Translations under genes and position numbers: made by a program
Notes under the pieces: model-generated
The model's input: the letters and a program-made list of their open reading frames with translations, nothing else
What the model was told of the DNA's origin: nothing
Database searches by the model: none
Shown: one piece after another, positions 57,456 through 64,000 of the stretch
How the letters are laid out: each line of letters opens with the position of its first letter
Position numbering within the stretch: the stretch's first letter is position 1
Origin: Euonymus europaeus
Lineage: Eukaryota > Streptophyta > Magnoliopsida > Celastrales > Celastraceae
Length of the DNA stretch: 64,000 bases
Direction: 5' to 3'
Assembly: GCA_963580455.1 (NCBI GenBank)
Contig: OY756970.1
Coordinates: 11,780,001-11,844,000 of the forward strand

Positions 57456-59201
57456 TGTAACAACCCAACCCGTAAAGGTCAATTTATTACCCCCTACGAG
57501 TGGTGCTACTCCTTATACCATAAATTCATCACCCAAATCAACTATTGACCTAATTAATTTCTCTGTCAATTACTGTAAATAAAATGGTCCACGAATCATT
57601 AAGTACGAAATATCCATTAACAAAACGTCATCACATATTTAATCACCAACAATAACTCCGTTATACTTACTCAATATAAAACTTGTGGTACACCACTTAT
57701 TATAAAAACCAAACATAAACCCTACTCCAAAATACGATACTTAAGAAATTTATTCGACTAACTACTTCTCGGAAAGCCACCTCTACATGAGCATCTTACT
57801 GGGGGTCCGCACCATCACCATCTACAACAAATTCCACATACTCATCTTCACCTGCGTCACGGAACACAATGAGCCAAAGCCCAGCAAGTAATATTTTTAT
57901 GCATGGATGCACATGAGCTTCTGTATTACAAACCATAGTCCTTTTAAATATATATAATCTATAGTAGGGCCCCTAACTCTAGTAATCTGCTACAGAGCAA
58001 CCGGTCGGGATTTCCTTTCATTATTCTTCCTTAGAACAATTCAGGTGCATAGACTTTATTCCTCTTCTTTTCTTTTCTTTTCTTTCCGTCACAACTCCGT
58101 AAGTCTTATCATTAATCTCAACAGTACACCCTCCCTGTAGCAGATTTACTAGGTTTATAAAAATATTTTCTCCATTACATTACCTTTCAGTATGATATGC
58201 CATGTCGTGCATGAATTGCATAATTAAATAAACAATAGTAATACTTCAACGTATAAACTTTTCCATACATATACATAAATTCGTAAATCACCAATCATAA
58301 ACATCCAATACACACATAACGTCAAAACAACACAACCAATAATCGGGTTCCGCGACTCAGTTGAAATATTACTTACTTGACACTCTGCTGTATCTCCCAC
58401 TATTTTTCTTTTGTTATATTAGCTCCTGAAATTCATAATAACAAAACATATATCATCAATTTATTAATTTATTTAATTATATATATATATTTCAGTCAAC
58501 CCTCCCTGGTCAACCGGGTTGCCACCCGAACGGGTCGGGTTGACCCGGTGGACCCTCCCTCTTTCCCTCACGTGGCAGACCCGTTTGACTAAGAATCGGG
58601 TTGTCGCCGTTCCGGAGGCGGTGACGTACACGCCGGACCTCCCCTTGAAGTCCATGCTCCGACGAGTGTAATGGTGGTGACGGTTACCTGAACGGTGACC
58701 GGGTTTGCTCGAATCGAGAGAAAACCAGTGCGGTGGCCGTGTTCTTCCTCCCGCCGTATCTCGGTGGTTCCTCCTCCGTTGCGTACGAAACCACCACCGT
58801 TGAACTCGTCTGGCCGTCCTCTTCACACCGACACCAGTCTCGCCGGGAACCGTCGCCTCTCCTCCAAACTCAGTTTCCGTCGCCGTCACTCTCTCTCTCC
58901 CTCTCTCGCCCGTTGATTTTAGGGTTGTGTCGAGATTCGTGCCCTTTTGTATTATTTTATTTGAACCTAGTTTTGACTCTTTTACCCTCAGCATTCTACA
59001 CCCTTTCCTTTTACGAACCCTATATTGGTACAACGTTTTCGTTTCAATTTCTAATTTCCTAATAATTTACTTTAATTCCAACATCGTCGACCCCCGTAAA
59101 TATATAATATTAACACCCCTTTATTACACAATTTCATATTAAATTTCCATTCCGTATTATTCTACTGTATCACACAGTTATCTAAGGACCCGGGTATTAC
59201 A
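57456..59201 (-). repeat. 5' LTR of Tekay-type element
   Basis: 1746 bp, the same length as the 3' LTR and near identical. It should contain promoter and polyadenylation signals; no single TATA box stands out. Confidence 0.93.
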
Positions 59202-60540
59202 TATGGCATCTCTACTGATCACAATTCTGTGCTCAGTGGGAATATAGAAATAGTATCTCAAAGTTTCTTTTGCATATCCAACAAATCTATCTTGTTCAGA
59301 TTTTGCCTCTAATTTATTTGTTTAAAGCTTTTTCATGTATGCTGGACAATCTTAAATCCTAACATGTTTAAGAATTGGAGCCCTACCAACCTATATCTCA
59401 TATGATGTCTTAGGAAAAGATTTACAGAAAATTTTTTTCAGCAGATAACTTGTAGTCATAAGACAATAACCCCATAGTGAAAGAGATAAATCAAAATAAC
59501 TCATTATTAAACGTACCATGTCTAACAAAGTATAGTTTCTCCTTTCAGATACACCATTCAACTGTGGTGTTACTAGAGGAGTCAATTGGAACAATGTCAT
59601 CTTCCTTAAGGAACCCATCAAACTCGTGACTCAAGTATTCACCTCTTTGATTTGATCGAAAAATTTTAATTTTTTACCAGTTTGATTTTCTACTTTAGCC
59701 TTGAATTCTTTGAAATTTTCAAAAGATTCATGCTTGTACTTCATTAAGTACACATACTAATACCGTGAATGATCTTCAGTAAATGTAATAAAGTAAAAAT
59801 AACCACCTCTAGTCATTTGATTAAACGACTCACATACATCTGAATGTATTAATTCTAAAACATCTGTGGATCTTGGACTTTGTCCAACAAATGATGATCT
59901 TGTCATTTTACCTTGAATACAGTACTCACAAGTAGAATAGGGTTCTAAATCCAAGGATTTGATTAAACCCTCTTTTATCAACAAGTTGTTCTTCTGCAAT
60001 ATGACATAATATAAGATGTCATCGATATTTGGAATTATTTATGTGTGATTCATCTGCTTCATTATTCATATCATGAGTTAGAATCTTACTATCATTCATA
60101 TTTAATTAATTCAAACCATTTATGAAATTACCTACGCCAACACATTCATATTCAAAATGAATATAACAAACATCATTCTTATAACTAAATTCATAATTCT
60201 TCTATGCTAATAGTCACATAGAGATGATGTTATTGAAAGCTTTCAGAATTAATAAATAGTTATCCAAATTTAAAATATGGGAAGAATGTAATATAATAAA
60301 AGTAGTCTCTATAGCAGTGACAGCAACAATTGCTTCATTTCGTACTTTTACGACCACTTCTCTTGCTCCCATAATTCTACTTTTTCTCATATCTTGCAAC
60401 GACACACATATGTGCGAAGATGCATCATTATCAATGATCCAAGAAGTAGATGATGAATAAGTGGAAACAATATTCTCAAGTTTACAAAGACTTAACCATT
60501 TAACCTTGGCCAAAGATTTCCTATCAATACCTTATATAAA
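59202..60540 (-). pseudogene. Decayed copia gag end, protease and integrase
   Basis: Minus strand, in order: end of gag/protease with SWIIDNDASSHICVS (60440-60405), where the protease triad DSG reads DND; pre-integrase with LEPYSTCEYCIQGKMTRSSF (59945-59880) and integrase with LELIHSDVCESF (59855-59820) and YFYFITFTEDHSRY (59800-59757); then TPQLNGVSERRNYTLLDMVR (59570-59510) and LWGYCLMTTSYLL (59480-59440). Stops and shifts are common. The intact gypsy inserted between this block and 50128; across the empty site the copia frame is continuous. Inactive. Confidence 0.75.
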
Positions 60541-63025
60541 ACGTGAATCACCATGTTTTGAGAAACATTTTCGGTTGATACACGTAATCATTTAGTTCAC
60601 ATATCCCTTTGACACCTAGAATTTTGAATTAATTTCTTTAAAATTACAAAACAAAAACAAATCACGCTTCACCTTATTTTTCGTTTCTTCACCTTTCCTC
60701 TACTCCATCATAGATCGACGGCTACGACATTGAAGGCAGGCAATTGGCGGTTTCCCCAATTAATTATGGAAGGGTTGATCAAGATTCTTTCCTTTTTTAT
60801 AGTACTCATGAATCACGGGATTATCAGCTGCCTTTTTTGCTATTCTTTTCTATGCCTCACTATTCTCTTCTACGGCCTGACAGAAGAAGTAGGGTTACAA
60901 CTGAAAATTGTTTAATCCAAACTCTGGAATGCAGCTCGACTCAACCATTTTTCCTTCTCCTTCATGTGAATTCAGGTATATATTGTTTGTGTGTTTTTAT
61001 TACTTCACGATTCTCCACTCACAATTGTTGGTTCAACAGCAATCCCCAAATTGTTAAAGGATTCTTGAATTTTACTTTGTTCTCTTTCCTTCTTCATTCA
61101 GGTGATGATTTTATGTGCCTTCCCACTTTATTCATATCTTCAACGATCCAAATTACAATTAGGTATGGTTAATTTCTAATGGTTTAATTTGTTTTTGTTT
61201 GCTTGTCCGATCAGCGTCATAAACTGATTAACCACTTTTTCATTATTAAAATTCTGATTAATTTGAGTTCTCACCCATATTGTTGATCCTAATTGGGAAT
61301 ATATGGCAGCGATTGTCTTGGACTGTACTGCTTTGGATATGGAACCTTAAAGTTGGTCAAAACATTAGACAGTTCAAGGAAAGTGTCTTATCGTACAAAA
61401 AATGGGAATTTTCATTTCTTTTTTGCTATAACCTTTGGCCCACTTTTCCCTTGCTATTTTGAATTTGTACGGATTGAAATGCATAGTATTTGTGATGGGT
61501 ATTCAAATGTTGATATTATTTAGGAAAGATTTTAAAACTTATTCCCTATCTTGTAGCAGTTAAAGTCAAAATGTTGCTAAATAAATATTATTCTTATGAA
61601 GTTCTCATGTCCAGATTTATATTAATCATCTATGTTAATTAGAAGAATATTGATTTAATAAGTCTATAGTCTAGCAAGGTTTCTTTGGGTGTTATTCCGG
61701 CAATGTCTGTCACTTTGAAATTCAAGAATCCTGGATGTCTTTGATTTGCTGCAGATTTTTTAGATGGGCACTAAGGGAAGAGAAAAGAGTGCAAGAATCA
61801 ACAACAGGGGAAAACACCAAATAGATAGCAAGGCTAAAGGACAAAATTACTTGACATGATTTTAAATAGAAAATTCAAATATATTATAACAATGTATATA
61901 TAAACAGTTCACTTATATGTTTGTAAATATATTTTTGGTGACACCATTTTGGTTTGGGGTGTTAGAGATTGAAATTTTGGAGGAAATGTTGTCATAGTTG
62001 TTACTTGGAGAAGCTATGTCAGATTATAGGCAAGGGTCTGCAAAGATTTGGCTATTTAAAATGCCATTACACATCTTTGTGGTATTTTGATATGGATTCT
62101 TTAAAGCATTTGACTATGTTTTTGGGTATGCAATTTCTTTTTCTGCTTTTGTTGGATTGTTGGTCACATTCTATCCATTTGTGTAGCTACCCTTTTTGGG
62201 GAACTATGAAGCCACCTTTGCCTTTTGAAAAAGAAAGCAATTGTTGTGGAGATATGGAAATTAAATGCATTGATTGAGATACTTGTAATCTGGCAAAATT
62301 TCCAATTTCTAGAATCACTAGAAAATTTTTGGCGAGCTTATTATGGATAATTATTTATCTTATACCTCTTTCATTGTTTTGTGTTTTTATGGGAACTTTC
62401 AGAGGTGAAAATTGAGAATCAGGATGCCTACGAAAGGGATTTCTTCCCGTTAAAGCCATACCATGTAGAATTACAGCTACATGCCTGGTAATTCCTTACC
62501 CCTAGCTATGCTATGTATTATGATTTATCATCTAATTTGAAAATTGTGTGTGTGTGTTTATGTGGTAGTCATCCTTACACAAATGAAGGTGCACAATCTT
62601 TTTTCCCCTTAAATGATGATTACAAATAAATATGTGTAGTGCAATCAAGATCCAGTAAAAAGAAATCGTTGATTTGAAGTGCCTCATCCTTCTGCCTGGT
62701 GTTTTCTTTTATATTACTTGGTCTGATATATGACAACTACCTCAATTTGTCCATTTGATTTAGGTCATTCTTTTAGGTTTCCATAGTTACTATTCTATCT
62801 ACTTCAATAGATTTTCACTAATCCTTTGTCCTAATACTTCAAACTGGTTCGATAGAATACATTCATAATGATTTCTCTTGGCTAGCCTTGCTCTCAATTT
62901 TCTATGGTTGGCAACAATAGCTCATTGCCTCTTCAATGTGCATTAGTAGATGCTTTTTATCCTTTTTCCCCGTAAGGTGGCTTCACTTGAACATATTTGA
63001 TTTTCACAATTATTTGTTCTCAGTT
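60541..63025. other. Unassigned stretch with one candidate exon
   Basis: About 2.5 kb with no element ends or protein family that I recognise. Several open frames exist (for example 60744-61172) but their composition is not convincing. One short segment at 62403-62487 looks like an internal exon. The stretch could be a fragment of low-copy host DNA between insertions. Confidence 0.4.
62403..62487 (+). other. Candidate internal exon of an unidentified host gene
   Basis: 85 bp between a pyrimidine-rich TTTCAG (62397-62402) and GTAATT (62488). One frame is open and reads EVKIENQDAYERDFFPLKPY then HVELQLHA, a natural-looking mix of charged and hydrophobic residues. I cannot name the protein. No neighbouring exon is clear, so it may be a fragment or chance. 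Confidence 0.25.
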
Positions 63026-63165
63026 TGTAACGCCCCGATCCGGGAACGCCCCGGGTGCCCTCTAGCACCGTCAAAGGCTACTAATGTGATCATCCGGCAA
63101 ATCGGAAATCCGGCAGCATCTCCTCATATATCGGAGAGAGCCCACCTGTATCAAAAACATGCATC
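63026..63165 (-). repeat. LTR-like repeat, family A-E, copy E, fragment
   Basis: It starts TGTAACGCCCCGATCCGGG and contains the hairpin TCTCCTCATATATCGGAGA (63119-63137). It is cut off at about 63165 by Tat-type 3' sequence. Confidence 0.6.
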
Positions 63166-64000
63166 ACAATTTTTAGTTCGGTTTATCATGAGGATTAAGA
63201 GCTCTAAATTTTTGGATTAAATTATTTTTAAGCGTGAATTATTGTGTGGGTTAAAATATTTTTACAAATGGATTAAAGTGTCCTTATTTTTGGTTCATAA
63301 AGAGGATTAAAATCTCCAATTTTTAGATTAAATTATTTTTAAACCATAGACTATCACATGGATTAAAATGTATTTAGCTTCAGATTAAATTGTTTTCAAT
63401 CTGGCAGATTAAAGTGGTCTTTAAAATATTTTCAATTTGGTTTATCTTACAAATTAAAATACCTTTAATTTCGGGTTAAAACATTTTTATCTTGGATTAA
63501 AAGTATCATTTAGATTATTATTATTATTTTTTTTTTCCAATCTTGGGTAAATATTTTGCGGATTAAAATCGGCTGAAAATTTTGAAATAAAGTGTCATGT
63601 GAATTAAATGCGTCTTGCTGTTTAAAATTGTTTTCGATTTGGATAAAATTATCCTATGAACTAAAATTGTCTTCCATTTTGGTTAAAATATTTTGAATTA
63701 TTTCAAGAATTCAAATTCTATTTAAATCATTCCATGGAAAATTTCTTGCAATTAGCATAGGGGTTAAATGAAAAGAGGGCTCGTATTTTGAATGGCATCG
63801 CCTAGTTTTAAAATTCATACTGTCAAAAATGGGATACAATGTCTTTACGTGACATTTACAGTGTAAAGTCCCGCAAAGGGGGCAGCTGTTGTACCCCATT
63901 TTTGTCCAGGGCACCATTGACAAATTCAACCATAGGAGAGTCCTAAGATCAATAAAATGTGTGTTACATGAAAAGATAAAAATAAAAATAATACATGGAT
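63166..64000 (+). mobile_element. 3' end of a second Tat-type element, with start of its 3' LTR
   Basis: 63166-63700 is a degenerate array built on GGATTAAA(A/T) phrases, more than a dozen times, like the repeats that precede the polypurine tract in Tat/Ogre elements. A polypurine tract GCAAAGGGGGCAGC (63873-63886) is followed by the LTR start TGTTGTACCCC (63887) which runs off the window. The tract and the first 25 bases of the LTR resemble 9109-9148 (GATTTTCATCCAGG against CATTTTTGTCCAGG). No coding sequence is visible. Confidence 0.6.

Larger units (their letters stand above)
50129..59201 (-). mobile_element. Intact Tekay-type Ty3/gypsy retrotransposon, TSD TATGG
   Basis: The 9073-bp element has two 1746-bp LTRs (57456-59201 is 5', 50129-51874 is 3'), TATGG on both sides (50124-50128, 59202-59206), a primer site TGGTATCAGAG two bases after the 5' LTR (57453-57443), and a polypurine tract AACGAGGGGAGAC before the 3' LTR (51887-51875). 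It carries an uninterrupted gag-pol of 1512 codons and an extra 123-codon frame upstream of gag. By eye the LTRs differ at three positions (50570, 50898 and 51827 against their partners), so insertion is recent, on the order of 10^5 years or less at usual plant rates. Confidence 0.95.

Noticed and set aside
60744..61172. 142-codon open frame in the unassigned stretch
   Set aside because: It is rich in Phe, Ser and Leu, crosses splice-like and A/T-rich sequence, and I recognise no domain.
61969..62277. 102-codon open frame rich in Cys, Leu and Phe
   Set aside because: The composition looks like chance translation of T-rich DNA and no family is recognised.
1..64000. A new defence, biosynthetic or signalling system
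   Set aside because: All recognisable coding sequence belongs to known classes of mobile elements or to fragments. The unusual items are arrangements and small unknown ORFs, which do not amount to a system.

Overview
This is a plant nuclear chromosome segment, most likely from a eudicot. Almost all of it is transposable-element DNA, inserted element into element. I see no intact host gene, no tRNA or rRNA gene, and no prokaryotic gene organisation. The plant assignment rests on Ty3/gypsy elements of Tekay, Reina and Tat type, Ty1/copia elements, a CACTA transposon, a plant Helitron with RPA-like genes, initiator-tRNA-Met primer sites, and a fragment of a plant alpha-xylosidase gene.

Layout. 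1-5535 (minus): the 5' half of a caulimovirid-like element (movement protein, capsid/zinc knuckle, protease), its roughly 1-kb non-coding region, and the coding tail of a second copy. 5536-7360: an LTR-like repeat (family 'A-E'). 7361-11471: the 3' part of a Tat-type gypsy element whose LTR carries a GH31 alpha-xylosidase fragment. 11472-14185: decayed copia RT/RNase H, then decayed Tat RT/RNase H. 15412-17284: solo LTR with target-site duplication (TSD) GGTCA. 17315-25159: CACTA transposon (TSD GTA) with a complete but mutated Reina-type gypsy inside it (17776-23067, TSD GTTTG). 25165-36350 (minus): one old gypsy copy broken by a solo copia LTR (26399-26827, TSD AAGTG), an intact young copia (26923-32273, TSD AGGTC) and a rearranged copia remnant (34161-35945). 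36519-47660: Helitron remains (5' end, RPA-like gene, Rep part of RepHel), split by LTR repeat C, which itself contains LTR repeat B (37301-39383, TSD TAGGG). 47662-50128 and 59202-60540: LTR repeat D and a decayed copia. 50129-59201: an intact young Tekay-type gypsy (TSD TATGG) with two 1746-bp LTRs. 60541-63025: unassigned low-complexity-poor DNA with one candidate exon. 63026-64000: a fragment of repeat E, then the 3' end of another Tat element running off the window.

Two elements look recently inserted and potentially functional: the copia at 26923-32273, whose LTRs look identical, and the Tekay gypsy at 50129-59201, whose LTRs show about three differences by eye. The others carry stops, frameshifts or truncations. 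The points most worth a second look are the caulimovirid-like junction with its promoter-like hairpin, the GH31 fragment inside an LTR, the extra open frame ahead of gag in the Tekay element, the duplicated gypsy-plus-LTR junction at 34083/35663, and a conserved hairpin shared by five copies of one LTR family. I did not find a convincing new biological system. All alignments were done by eye.
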